From NCBI GenBank assembly GCA_965263335.1, contig CBDHHE010000001.1, forward strand, positions 1,674,001-1,738,000: 64,000 bases of DNA. The letters are read 5' to 3'. Under the pieces are notes generated by a model. It was not told the origin of the DNA. It did no database searches and was given only the letters and a program-made list of their open reading frames with translations. Both the position numbers and the translations under genes were made by a program. Shown here one piece after another: positions 51,901-60,628 of the stretch (within the stretch, counting starts at the first letter, position 1; each line of letters begins with the position of its first letter). This stretch comes from Thermohalobaculum sp965263335 (GTDB taxonomy: Bacteria; Pseudomonadota; Alphaproteobacteria; Rhodobacterales; Rhodobacteraceae).

Positions 51901-54042
51901 GGTTGAGCCAAACGCCGCAGCCGCGTTCGCCGGTGTGGTCTGCGGCGGAGGCGCTTCCGCGACATTGACTGTCACGTTCGCACTTGTCGTCGCACCCAGT
52001 TCATCGCTCACGGTGTAGGCGAACGTCTCGGACCCGTCGAAGTTTTCGTTTGGCGTGTAGACAATTTCACCGTTCTGGATGACGGCCGACCCATTTGTCG
52101 GGTCGTCAACCGATGCGATGGTCAGGCTTGAGCCCTCGGGATCACTGTCATTGGCCAACACATCGATAGACACTGGTTCGCCAGCCACTGCCGCAGCAGC
52201 ATCATTGGTCGCAACCGGCGCCTCGTTCGGCGGCACCACATCGGGGTCAATCCCTTCGAGCCGAAACTCACCGGCCTTTCGAACAAGCACAGCCCAGTCC
52301 TCGGTCGCATCCTTTGGAGGTTGACCGATCGATACGGCACTTCCGCCCTGCACCGTCGTCACCGAGCCTTCAAGTCCCGGTTCATCCCCGCGCGGGTTGA
52401 ACCAAACGATGTCGTACTCACCACCAAATGCCGACAAGTTCAGAGTCGCCGACCCGCCATTCGGCAGATAAATCACATAGATCTGACCGAGTTGCCCGAA
52501 CACATAGTCGCCGGTCTCTGACGTGGCATCGTGAACGGGAGCCATGTCGTTGAGTGGAAGCTGCTCCCACAACTTGCGCGTCGCGACGGTCCAAGTGTAG
52601 GCGATGTCGCGGGTACGAAAGTCCTCCTGCGACAGGTCGTCGGGGATACCCGGATACCAACTGACACCGGCACCACCATTGGTCAGTGTCGCCCACCACT
52701 TCTCGCGATTGACAGCCTGCTGCTCCGGATTCGAGTCGGGCTGGAATCCCGCTCGACGGTTCCAGGCTTCGTCCCAGTGGATGGGCTGCTCAATCCCGGC
52801 GTCGACAGTCTGCTGATACAGCTCGATGAAAAACTGCTCGACATTGTCGGTGCCCTGCTGAAACGAAACGACATCCCAGGCATTTTCCGTGAGGTCATTG
52901 AGGTATCGCGGGAAGTTTGCAGACGATGGAAAGGTGTGGAACGCGACCGGGTGATTGTAGGGGTCCAGCGCCTTGATGTAGCCGTAGGCATCGACCAGTT
53001 GGGAGTGGGATTGAGTGTTCTCCTCCCCATGGTTGAAGATCACAGCGTTGTGGTGGCTGAACCGCGCGACCATCTCGCGGTAGTACAGCATCCGCTCGAT
53101 ACCGAGCTCTCCGTCATTCAGCAGGCGTTGGTTCTCGGTCTCCGAAAACAAGAGCTGCAGGTTGATGCCCTGCTGCTGCATGTGTTCGAAAACGATCTCC
53201 CACTGCGCCAGCTTCGAGACGTCGTAGGTTTGGAACAGTGGCGACAACGCCTCGGCGTCTGCGCCTCTGGTGTTCCTGGGGATGTCCTCGAGACCGGTTG
53301 TGGACCAAGGATGCACGTTCCGGCTGTCGCCCCCTGCCGAGTTGATCATCAGGTAAAAGGAGTTCATCCCTTTCTCGGACAGGTAGTTGACCGCGCCGAT
53401 GATCCCTTGGCCTTCGCCGTTCTTCCATGTCGGATCGCCCGCATTGAAGTCCTGTAAGTGCGGTTCGTAGGATTTGAGCGTCGCGAAATCCGGTGGCGCG
53501 GCTTGATCAATCGTGGTGTTGACGGTGTTGTCGAAGCCGTCGAAGGCTAGGAAGTTCTCGGGCCCGCCAACGCCGCTTTTGATGAAGGTCTTCCCGCTTC
53601 CCGCGTAGCTCAGATAGAAATCGCCATCATTCACAAGCGTGCCGTGGGCGCGCAAGTCGTCGCCGGTTTTGTCCGACTCGATGACAGAAATCGATCCGCT
53701 CGCGCCATCGAAGGACGCGGCTGTGCCCGCATTCGGATCAAGGCTCACGGCAACGAAATCGCCCGTGCGGAACGAGGCCACATAGCTCCACTCGCCAGTG
53801 TCGGGAGGTGTGAAGTGGACCCTCCAGACATTGCCCGAAGTTGCGCTGGTGTTCGCCGCGTCACCGTCCGCAGCAAAGAAGCCCGGCACCTTGATTGTCT
53901 CGCCGGTAGCTGCGTTGGTGAATGTAACGTCCAGACGATGATCGAGAAACGTCGATGCTTCTTCGGTCACGGATGGACCTTCGAAGTCGACCGTTATTTT
54001 ATGCCATTGCTTCAGCTCGCCGGAAACTGTTCCTGCAACCAT
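48955..54042 (-). CDS. Giant secreted glycoside-hydrolase-like protein (DUF5060, GH, cadherin-like and lectin-like repeats)
   Basis: A 1695-residue protein from ATG 54042. Order: DUF5060-like N-terminal beta domain (about 10-100); a catalytic barrel related to the DUF4038/apiosidase group (about 130-500) with candidate acids in IFNHGEENTQS (near 340) and PIHWDEAWNRRAG (near 425); a collagen-binding-like beta domain (about 510-600); a tandem-type cadherin/VCBS repeat (NEAPVATNDA...VSIDVLANDSDPEGS, near 605-700); a spacer region; two copies of a 115-residue unit (LINADTDENLGQIVDG and LINADTDQLLDDISDG) separated by a second VCBS repeat near 1210; and three C-terminal beta units ending HPTETIAWVAASAG, HATETVDFIAIEAG and KHVAEIVGFVFAEEG. 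There is no classical signal peptide; the acidic, repeat-rich nature suggests type I secretion. The glycan target is unknown. Confidence 0.8.
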   Translation of the reverse strand: MVAGTVSGELKQWHKITVDFEGPSVTEEASTFLDHRLDVTFTNAATGETIKVPGFFAADGDAANTSATSGNVWRVHFTPPDTGEWSYVASFRTGDFVAVSLDPNAGTAASFDGASGSISVIESDKTGDDLRAHGTLVNDGDFYLSYAGSGKTFIKSGVGGPENFLAFDGFDNTVNTTIDQAAPPDFATLKSYEPHLQDFNAGDPTWKNGEGQGIIGAVNYLSEKGMNSFYLMINSAGGDSRNVHPWSTTGLEDIPRNTRGADAEALSPLFQTYDVSKLAQWEIVFEHMQQQGINLQLLFSETENQRLLNDGELGIERMLYYREMVARFSHHNAVIFNHGEENTQSHSQLVDAYGYIKALDPYNHPVAFHTFPSSANFPRYLNDLTENAWDVVSFQQGTDNVEQFFIELYQQTVDAGIEQPIHWDEAWNRRAGFQPDSNPEQQAVNREKWWATLTNGGAGVSWYPGIPDDLSQEDFRTRDIAYTWTVATRKLWEQLPLNDMAPVHDATSETGDYVFGQLGQIYVIYLPNGGSATLNLSAFGGEYDIVWFNPRGDEPGLEGSVTTVQGGSAVSIGQPPKDATEDWAVLVRKAGEFRLEGIDPDVVPPNEAPVATNDAAAAVAGEPVSIDVLANDSDPEGSSLTIASVDDPTNGSAVIQNGEIVYTPNENFDGSETFAYTVSDELGATTSANVTVNVAEAPPPQTTPANAAAAFGSTAFDLPDTFSSLTNGAALIQILPGSENVKKSNFSANSFTIENTGDVRIVGVYFDVSTALYGDAVFDPDGSGGDNIAKGLTINTEGDTSVIDASTYDEFFQPTDNGADPLFADGVAENDAQGGFRGLLLKFGATGTGSDGFAPGEQVGLSIDMDPNSIAGFNKPTIDSGAVPSWDVGGISGAELIGSSVTVLFSDGTTATSELVSDGSQAGSQALVTQSSPELSASISVNDLDPGGVGTYADPPSVAVSGPAGSTIRVVLTKGIQPVQNDAANARSIVEQRLADEDFAANNAVEFQIVDVTLGAGETSRDISSLFTYDNNPNGFVFDGNDQLPLGFVASVIDPDNEDIPLGPVSDAIYLSYDGGPVPPVPADGAFELYLINADTDENLGQIVDGVIDVSELNGAAFSFEARLTGGETAGSVRFVLSTGQARTENAAPYALFGDRGPDFLGGALPQNDFTTTLTAYSGAGASGSVVAQETFDITLVDNGEPPQEPENTPPTAVNDAASTAFETAVSIDVLANDSDADGEQVSLVGVGAAQSGQTNIVDGEIVYTPNAGFSGVDNFSYTISDPENATDSGVVTVTVADDQTPGEPPAQDGPISLFLINADTDQLLDDISDGFLDPSLLNGANYAIEARYDGADDVGSIIFELSTGWSKTENVAPYALFGDPGGNYRGQALPDQPFTANVSAYTGVRGTGELIAEQTFDFVYDEDGNTPPPSTAANFIEFGSVTTSQSGRDQWHSVEFAQAIANAVVVMGPPSINDADPMTVRVRNVDENGFEFQMSEWSNLDGVHPTETIAWVAASAGVHELADGRSLMAGQTTAQDAAFKSVSLSGFDSAPVVLAQVSSDNDAQPVVERVKSVDAGSFSLRLSEEEAADQIHATETVDFIAIEAGTGASLSVGKTGTTVTHVPSEIPNDGIDEFLFLADMQSTKGADTAALRATSTADSASVFVEEETSKNAETKHVAEIVGFVFAEEGVQELF

Positions 54043-54173
54043 CCTCGCTCACTCCCCACCCCGGAAGAAAAATTTGCCGGACGGTACGTGGCGCTTTACT
54101 CAAAATCAATCGCACTGTCGGGTTAAATCAGATGACAGTTTTCGTGTCTGAAAGCATCCCTAAACCACTCAAC

Positions 54174-54392
54174 CTAAAGGAAATCAACCTTTGGGCGCGG
54201 TGCGGGATCGAAACTTGACAAGGCATTATTCTTCCAGTTTTCGAGGGGTTGGACGATCGCCTTAAAGCACTCCTTCTCCGTTTGCTGAAGGGCCTCAAGC
54301 TGGGCAGGAAGTTCCATCCGACCAAAGTATTTCTTCGCTGCAAGGTCATCCGATCTAATAAAAATCTCCGCCGCGTGGCGTCTGAAACTCAT
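54174..54392 (-). CDS. Possible 72-residue hypothetical protein
   Basis: The frame reads MSFRRHAAEIFIRSDDLAAK and continues with a helical, charged composition (MELPAQLEALQQTEKECFKAI) to the end at 54174. Composition is protein-like, but no strong ribosome site precedes the ATG and I recognise no family. It is upstream of, and on the same strand as, the giant secreted protein. Confidence 0.3.
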   Translation of the reverse strand: MSFRRHAAEIFIRSDDLAAKKYFGRMELPAQLEALQQTEKECFKAIVQPLENWKNNALSSFDPAPRPKVDFL

Positions 54393-54817
54393 TGAGCGAT
54401 CGATGGCCTGACATTGGAATGTATTTTTTATATGATAATTACTTGATGCTCTCCGCCAAAAGGGGTCTCCAAACTCGCGTGATGAAATTCACTCACAGTG
54501 CGTTGTTTCCATTGACAATTTTGAAAGAGCGGTCCTGATGCTTGGGACGTCGCGGGCGCTGCCGGTCGCCAAGCGCGCCACCGCAACGAAGCTCAAAACG
54601 AACGGAAGCAGGCCAGACGCCACCCTAAAGCCTTGTGCGGCGGCCTCCAGCAGCAGGTGCGGATCGTGGAGTACATCTCCCTGGTCCACGTAGTGCAGCG
54701 GCAGCCAGTCGCATACCCACCAATCTCGCGATCATTGCCTGTCAAGACAGTGCAGCGGTGGAAACCCGGAGCTGATGAACCCATTCACGCGCCGGATCCA
54801 AGCCGTGAACCCCGCCC

Positions 54818-54982
54818 ATGATTCTAAACCTTGTCGGCAGGGTGTTCATGGTTGCCGGCGCTTGCCGCGAGCTTGAATACGCCACTTCAACCGACCTCCT
54901 AAACTTGATGATGCTGTCGGACGTTCAGTTCCTGGTTGGGAACTTCAATGCATTTCTCCGCGAGAAAGACCCAGACCCGTAA
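54818..54982 (+). CDS. Possible 54-residue small protein
   Basis: ATG 54818 to TAA 54982 encodes MILNLVGRVFMVAGACRELE followed by ATSTDLLNLMMLSDVQFLVG and a short acidic end. The hydrophobic-acidic pattern is protein-like, but the ribosome site is weak and the surrounding DNA looks degraded. Confidence 0.2.
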   Translation: MILNLVGRVFMVAGACRELEYATSTDLLNLMMLSDVQFLVGNFNAFLREKDPDP

Positions 54983-55171
54983 GGCAATTGACGCTGAGCC
55001 ATAACCATCGAGCTTCAAAGCTTTTCCGCAATGGCCCGCCGCGCTCACGTTCATATTGGGTTCTGCTGCCTCACCCACAATGTCCACCTTCGCGCTGGGA
55101 TCTTAGGCTCTACCGTCCATCACGCGATCCCGCATGGCGAGATCGACGCCCTCTGCGAGGCATACATTGGA

Positions 55172-55915
55172 CTAGAACGGGATCTTCGAACCATCCCAAG
55201 CAAGAAGATTCCCAGAGTCAGCGGCATCGATGGAATCGAGAACCGATAGGATGTGGCGAGCCGATTCCGTTGGCGAAAAGAGCGCATCCGCTCTCACACC
55301 GCTCTGAAAAGGCTTCGAGAGGGCGGTATCGACCGTGCCGGGGTGAACGCCAACGCAAGCGGCCATCGGATTGCGCCTCGCAAGCTCGATCGAGAATGAC
55401 CTGATGAACATGTTCAACGCGGACTTCGACGCTCGATAGCTGTACCAGCCGCCAAGGCGATTGTCTGAGATACTGCCGACCCGCGCCGAAACCGCTGCGA
55501 AGACCGACTTTCTCTTGGTGGTCAGCAGCGGCAGAAAGTGTTTTGCGACGAGCGCCGGACCGAACGCATTGATGCGGAAGACCTTCTCGAGGCTGCTCGG
55601 CTCGATGTCTCTCCAGGCCTTTTCGGGTTTGATTTCTGCGCTGTCATGTAGAATGCCAGTGGCGACAATGATGAGGTTGATCTTTCTTGTGATGGCCTCC
55701 GTGGCCGAAGAAGCGTCGGAGATCGAGCTCTCATCCTCTAGTTCCAGCGGAAACCAGTGTTCACCCTGCGCAATGTCCCGTGGTTTGGATCTTGACAGCA
55801 GGACCAAATGTTCGACCAACCCGCTGGTCCGGCATTGCTCAGCCAACTCGGCTCCGAGCCCGCCTGATGCCCCGACGATGACGGCGCTGATCTTCGGACC
55901 AAACGACTGCAGCAT
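55172..55915 (-). CDS. SDR-family oxidoreductase (C-factor-like)
   Basis: A 247-residue SDR with VGASGGLGAELAEQC at the N-terminus (variant glycine motif), IVATGILHD in place of the NNAG motif, FAAVSARVGSISDN, and YSYRASKSALNMFIRSFSIE containing the Tyr-x-x-x-Lys pair. The overall pattern resembles the CsgA/C-factor group of SDRs found in many proteobacteria. Substrate unknown. No operon partner is evident. Confidence 0.85.
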   Translation of the reverse strand: MLQSFGPKISAVIVGASGGLGAELAEQCRTSGLVEHLVLLSRSKPRDIAQGEHWFPLELEDESSISDASSATEAITRKINLIIVATGILHDSAEIKPEKAWRDIEPSSLEKVFRINAFGPALVAKHFLPLLTTKRKSVFAAVSARVGSISDNRLGGWYSYRASKSALNMFIRSFSIELARRNPMAACVGVHPGTVDTALSKPFQSGVRADALFSPTESARHILSVLDSIDAADSGNLLAWDGSKIPF

Positions 55916-56254
55916 GTCGACACTCCCGTTGGGCTGGCTTGAAGAACCCGAGTTCTGCTGTTCGCCCGGAAACGATGCTCAAGATCAGTCCAATCGATCC
56001 ATCGTTCCGGTCGCGAACAACGACAGTCTTCACTCTGGACTTAGGGCGGAGTGACGCGTCCCGTAGAAATCCGCCAGACCAGTGCCAACCTATTTGCAAG
56101 CAGTTAACGCCTCGGGAAGATTGATCGGTCACGGAACTCCGTCAGTTGCAGTGCCCATGCAGTCTGAAATCGCTGGAGTGTTTGTGCCGAAGCGCGAAGA
56201 ACCGGCTGTGACGGCAACGCGTCCACCGCTGGTCGAAGCGAGGAACCTGGTAAC
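55916..56254. other. Gene-free interval between SDR and FAD oxidoreductase
   Basis: A divergent intergenic region of 339 bp. The minus-strand frame through it overlaps the start of the SDR gene out of frame and has no ribosome site, so I do not call it. GAGGAAC at 56240-56246 serves the FAD gene start. Confidence 0.5.
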
Positions 56255-57223
56255 ATGACGTCACCTGACAGTATCGCAATCATCGGAGCCGGCATGGCGG
56301 GACTGGCATGCGCCCGAAGACTGAGCGATGCCGGCGTCTCGCCAGTTGTTCTGGACAAGGGTCGCGGGATCGGCGGTCGGATTGCAACACGGCGTGGAGA
56401 CGGAGGTTATCAGTTCGATCATGGCGCGCAGTTTGTCACGGCACGCAGTGATGGCTTTGCTGCTGTTCTGGCCGCTGCACAGGAAGCTGGCTCGATTTCT
56501 GAGTGGGATCTCGGAACTGGCAAGCCGGTATATGTCGGCACTCCGGGCATGACATCGCTCGCCAAGCATCTGGGTCGTGGTCTTGAGATCCGGCAGAACA
56601 CAGAGGTCACGCAGCTGCGCGAGATTGCAAATGGCTGGTCTGTGATCACCGACGGCGGCGCGCTGGATGTCGAGAAGCTGGTGGTCACGGCGCCCGCTCC
56701 TCAGACGGCAGCCTTGCTCGGCCCATCGAACGCACTCGGGGACGAGCTTGCTAGCGTAGGGTTTGATCCGTGCCTGACCCTGATGGCGGCGTTTGCTCCA
56801 AGTGAGCCATGGCCCTACGCGCACAGGATCGACCCGGATGATCCCCTCGCATGGATCGCTCTGGACAGCAGCAAGCCAGGCCGACCGCCTACAGACTGTT
56901 GGGTCGCTCAGGCAAGTCCAGAATGGAGCAGAGAGAATCTTGAGCGAGACCGCGCGGAAATCGCCAAGCTGATGCTGCCAATGCTCTGTGAACGGTTGGA
57001 AGCCGATCCGGCGAATGTTCTGCACGCTGCCGCACACCGTTGGCGTTATGCACGGGTCTCCCGGCCCCTCGGCACACAGTTCCTGTGCAACGAGCCGGGC
57101 ACGTTATTTGCTGGCGGTGATTGGTGTCTGGATGCCCGCGTCGAGGCTGCCTGGCTGAGCGGACACGCCATTGCCGGCGCAATCCTGAAGACGACACATA
57201 TGTCACGCATTGCCCGAACTTGA
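56255..57223 (+). CDS. FAD-dependent oxidoreductase (renalase/amine-oxidase-like)
   Basis: A 322-residue flavoprotein. The dinucleotide-binding motif IAIIGAGMAGLACARRLSDAG is followed by DKGRGIGGRIATRR, HGAQFVTARSDGF and, near the C-terminus, LFAGGDWCLDARVEAAWLSGHAIA which binds the FAD ribityl/phosphate. The size and these motifs match bacterial renalase-like proteins of unknown substrate. Plus strand, ending 14 bp before the extended 3' end of the decayed ABC permease gene. Confidence 0.85.
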   Translation: MTSPDSIAIIGAGMAGLACARRLSDAGVSPVVLDKGRGIGGRIATRRGDGGYQFDHGAQFVTARSDGFAAVLAAAQEAGSISEWDLGTGKPVYVGTPGMTSLAKHLGRGLEIRQNTEVTQLREIANGWSVITDGGALDVEKLVVTAPAPQTAALLGPSNALGDELASVGFDPCLTLMAAFAPSEPWPYAHRIDPDDPLAWIALDSSKPGRPPTDCWVAQASPEWSRENLERDRAEIAKLMLPMLCERLEADPANVLHAAAHRWRYARVSRPLGTQFLCNEPGTLFAGGDWCLDARVEAAWLSGHAIAGAILKTTHMSRIART

Positions 57224-57237
57224 GCACGACGCGGTCC

Positions 57238-58044
57238 CTAGTCCACCCAGTACGCCAAGCGCTTCTGAAGTCGCTCGATCAATGCCGGTTAAACGGCAGC
57301 GAGCACTGCGATCAGTACGATTGCACCCAAGGTGTGGCTCATCTGGTAGACCTTCGCTGTACTATCGACGAGGTAGCCCAGCCTGGCTGTCGAGGACAGA
57401 AACTCCCCAGTGATCACGCCGATCAGAGACAAACCAACATTCATCTTCAGCGTGGCCAATATCGCAGGAGCGGCACCGCGCAGTACGATCTTCAGGAAGA
57501 CATCCAATTCGCTGCCGCCAAGGGACCGGACAAGATCGGCCTCGCCAGGATCGCTGCGTCTGACGCCTTCGAAGGCGCCAAGCCATGCGACGACGAATGA
57601 CGTCAGAACCGCGATCATCACCTTCGGTTCGAGGCCCAGCCCGAACCACACGACAATCAACGGGGCGATAACGATCTTCGGAGTGGCGTTCAGGACGACA
57701 GCACTGGGTTCGAAGACACGTGACCAGAACCGTGACCACCAAAGGCCAAGCCCGATTGCCGTTCCGACTGTCGTGCCGATGACCAGGCCGAAAACCTGCT
57801 CCAGCAGCGTCACGCCAGTGTGATACAAGAGACTTCCGTCGAGCAGTCCTCTTGCAGGGAACGCAGACATCTCACTCGGCCGGCCATGGACGAACACGTC
57901 GGCCCAGCCAGCAATCACCGACAGCTCCCAGAACAAGAGCAGGCCAGCTATGAGTAGTGACTGTAGGCCGAGGATGCGAACGCGGTCCGACTTCAGGAGC
58001 AGCGGTGGCACACCGGCATGCAACCCTTCTGCTTCAGATTTCAA
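57238..58044 (-). pseudogene. ABC transporter permease (NitT/TauT/SsuC type), premature stop near the C-terminus
   Basis: The open frame from ATG 58044 runs to TAA 57289-57291 (251 residues) with the permease EAA loop EGVRRSDPGEADLVRSLGGS. Directly after the stop the same frame continues PALIERLQKRLAYWVD to TAG 57238-57240, which is exactly the amphipathic tail expected in this family, so the TAA probably replaced a leucine codon. The truncated protein might still fold, but the neighbouring genes are all damaged. Confidence 0.65.
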
Positions 58045-58848
58045 CGTCGTTCCTGAGCTCCTGCCAGAGCATCTCGAACACAGCGTTGAATTCCGGGTTG
58101 CGGCTTGCCTCCTCGGGTGAATGGGACTTTGACAAAGAAAGGCGATGTTCCGCCTTGATCAGGCCCGCCCGCGCCGAGACAACGAGCACCTTGTCAGAAA
58201 CCGAAACGGCTTCTGCTAGGTCATGCGTGATCAGAAGAAGCGTCTTGCCTTCCTCGTGCGGGATTCGAACAAGCTCTTCTTCAATCTTGAGCTTTGTCTG
58301 CAAATCGAGCGCTGACAGCGGCTTGTCCAGAAACAGAGTTTCCGGATCGATCGCAAGAGTTCGCACCAACGCCACACGCTGCCGCATCCACTCCGAGAGG
58401 TGCTTGGGATGCGTCGCTTCAAAACCGTCAAGTCCGCCCTTGTCAATCAACCCCATGGCCCGCTCGCGACGCTCGCGTCTAGGGATGTTGCGAACCTCGC
58501 GTCCGAGCTCCACGTTACCCAGAACCGTGCGCCATGGCAGAAGCAGGTCCTTTGCAGCATGAACCCCAGCTTCGGTTGCGTATCGGTGACCTCCCTTCCA
58601 TCGACCAGCACGCGACCACGAGTTGGACGATCGAGCCCCGATATCAGCTTTGGCGCGGTCGACTTTCCACAGCCCGACGGACCGATGATCGAGACAAATT
58701 CGCGTGCTCCGACGGTGAAAGTGAGTTCTTCCACCGCCGTGACCTCGCGGTCGCCCTGGCTGAACACCCGGGCGACCTTTTCAAACTCGATGCGAGGTGT
58801 GCTGGCCTCGGACGCCGACGCGGCAGAGCTTTCAGCCTCGGCGGCCAT
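58034..58848 (-). pseudogene. ABC transporter ATPase, frameshifted and with degenerate motifs
   Basis: N-terminal half from ATG 58848: Walker A is intact (IIGPSGCGKST), reaching KLGFMLQ. A single A is missing in the run at about 58551, after which the expected sequence (PWRTVLGNVELGREVRNIPR) continues in another frame to 58034. In that half the ABC signature reads LSEWMRQRVALVRT instead of LSGGM..., and Walker B reads FLDKPLSALD instead of DEP. Loss of the catalytic glutamate and signature glycines means the protein would be inactive even without the frameshift. Confidence 0.85.
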
Positions 58849-58861
58849 CGCACACAACGGA

Positions 58862-59861
58862 TCAGCTCGGCATGGGGAAAGCCTTCGCCGCTTTCTCGGC
58901 AAAGCTCAGATCCATCAGCTCATCGGACGCATAACCTGCGGCGGGGTGTTCGGTGGCCGGCAACAAGCGCTCAAGGTTGTTCTTCTAAGATTGATCGCTG
59001 ACCATGAGACTGGTCGGATAGGCGCCTTGGGCAATAGTACGCTTCGCCGCTGCCGTGATAATCTCGGGGTCGGAGTCGGCGTAACGCTCAACCGCCACCG
59101 CTGCGGCACCCTCGGGATCCTGGTGACCGAACACCATGGCTTTGGTCATCGCGTTTGCAAAAGCCTGCCCCTTATCAGGTTTCTCGGCGATCACCTCTTC
59201 GAGCACGGCGAAGCTGGTCAGGACTTCCATGCCGGCCGCCACTCCGTTTGACGTGTTCGGCTCCAGCACCACGGCCAGATCTGCCTGCTCGGCGAGCAGC
59301 GCGCTGAGCTCCGAGCCTGCACACCGGCAGGAGCCGCACGGACTCGCCCTTCCAGACGAGCCCGTCCGCGTCGACCTTCTCGAACCCATTGTCGATCAAT
59401 GTCATCTGGATCAGTGACACCGCGGTGTGAGGTGGACGTGGGATAATGATGCTGCGTCCGCCCCACTCCTTGGGATTCTTCGGCACCCCAGGACGGCCCA
59501 GCACCACCTGCGCCGCACGGTCGACGAGAACACCAATGTTCTTGATGCCCACGCCGCGCTGACGTGCCAGCGCAGGTTCAGCCGGATCACCATTGTAGGA
59601 GAAGGCATCACCCGACGCGACGGCCCGAACGGCAACTGTCCGCTGCTGAGCGTTGAAGATCGTGACGTCCAGCCCCTCCTCTTCGAAGAACCCCTTGGCC
59701 TTCGCGACATAGAGAGGCAGGTAGTACAGCGTCTCAACCGCTGAGGCCGCCGTGATTTCGACGAGAGCCGATCCGGACGCACCGGCGGGCAACAGGCTGA
59801 GGGTCGCCACACCGGCAGCACCACCCAAGAAGCGGCGGCGGCTCGCAATGAAGCTCGACAT
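58862..59861 (-). pseudogene. ABC transporter substrate-binding protein (NMT1/THI5-like), frameshift plus nonsense
   Basis: From ATG 59861 (AGGAG upstream) a Tat-type signal (ASRRRFLGGAAGVATLSL) and the binding-protein N-terminus are clear (YYLPLYVAKAKGFFEEEGLDV). The frame breaks near 59310-59325 after KGESVRLLPV; the homologous continuation SELSALLAEQADLAVVLEPN follows in another frame through YPTSLMVSDQS to a TAG at 58985-58987, which stands where tryptophan is expected; the frame then continues KNNLERLLPATEHPAAGYAS to a final TGA at 58862. Two independent lesions. Confidence 0.85.
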
Positions 59862-59896
59862 ATCTTTCTCCTTCTGCAGGGTCGCTCGACTCTGTC

Positions 59897-60628
59897 CTAC
59901 GCGCGCTGGTCTTCGTTCGACCAATGCAGCAACCAGTTCTCAAGTTTCAGGACAAACAGGTACTGCGCCGCGGTAATCGCCGCGATCACGAGGATCACCA
60001 TCCAGAGCTTGTCGATCTGGAAAAAGATCGAGGCCTGCACCGCCACGGACCCAAGACCGTGGTTCGAGGAGACGAGCTCAGCAACAACAGCACCAACCAG
60101 AGCGAAGCCAATGTTGATTTTCATGGCCGAGATCACCCACGGAAGCGACGAGGGCACGACGATCCGCGAGAAGACATGCCAGCGCGATGCACCCATCGCG
60201 CGCACCATATCGATATGTTCTCGGTCCGCGCGCCGAACGCCCTCGGCAGCGGAAATCCAGGCGATGGTCACGCAGATGATCGCTGCCAGAGCGATCTTCG
60301 ACGTCTCGAAGATGCCGAATCAGACGATCATCGGTGGCGCCAGGGCAATCTTTGGAATGCCGTTGAAGATGGCAACGAACGGCTCCAGTGCCCGCCCCAG
60401 CAACGGTGTCCACCAAAGAGCCCAGGCTGCTGCGGTTCCCACGGAGACGCCGCTGATGTAGCCCGCGACCTGCTCGTGAAGCGTCACTCGCAGATGCGGC
60501 CAGACCTCACCATTGCCAAACGAACGCAGAACCTGCTCGAGGATGCCGAGCGGGCTTCCGTTCATCTTGCCGCGAATGACGCCGAACCCAACCAGCGACT
60601 GCGACACGAGCAGGACAAGTTCGAGCAA
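59897..60628 (-). pseudogene. ABC transporter permease (NitT/TauT/SsuC type), in-frame nonsense
   Basis: The N-terminal part (60320-60628) and the C-terminal part (59897-60319) are in the same frame, separated only by TGA at 60320-60322 in the sequence APPMIV-stop-FGIFETSKIALAA, where tryptophan is expected. EAA loop: EGVRRADREHIDMVRAMGAS. The N-terminal start is unclear; open frame continues upstream of the TTG at 60628 without a good initiation site. First gene of the decayed importer operon. Confidence 0.8.

Larger units (their letters stand above)
54043..55171. other. Gene-poor interval between the giant protein and an SDR
   Basis: About 1.1 kb with only short frames. Two have passable composition (54174-54392 minus and 54818-54982 plus, listed separately with low confidence). 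The centre (54540-54800) reads as fragments in several frames and may be degraded gene sequence; I cannot assign a family. Confidence 0.4.

Noticed and set aside
55839..56132. Minus-strand frame between the SDR and FAD oxidoreductase
   Set aside because: It overlaps the SDR start out of frame, lacks a ribosome site and shows no recognisable motif.
57238..60628. Reading the decayed ABC operon as a taurine transporter that would feed xsc
   Set aside because: The family (NitT/TauT/SsuC type) is too broad to assign a substrate, the operon is 10 kb from the sulfonate island, and all four genes are broken.
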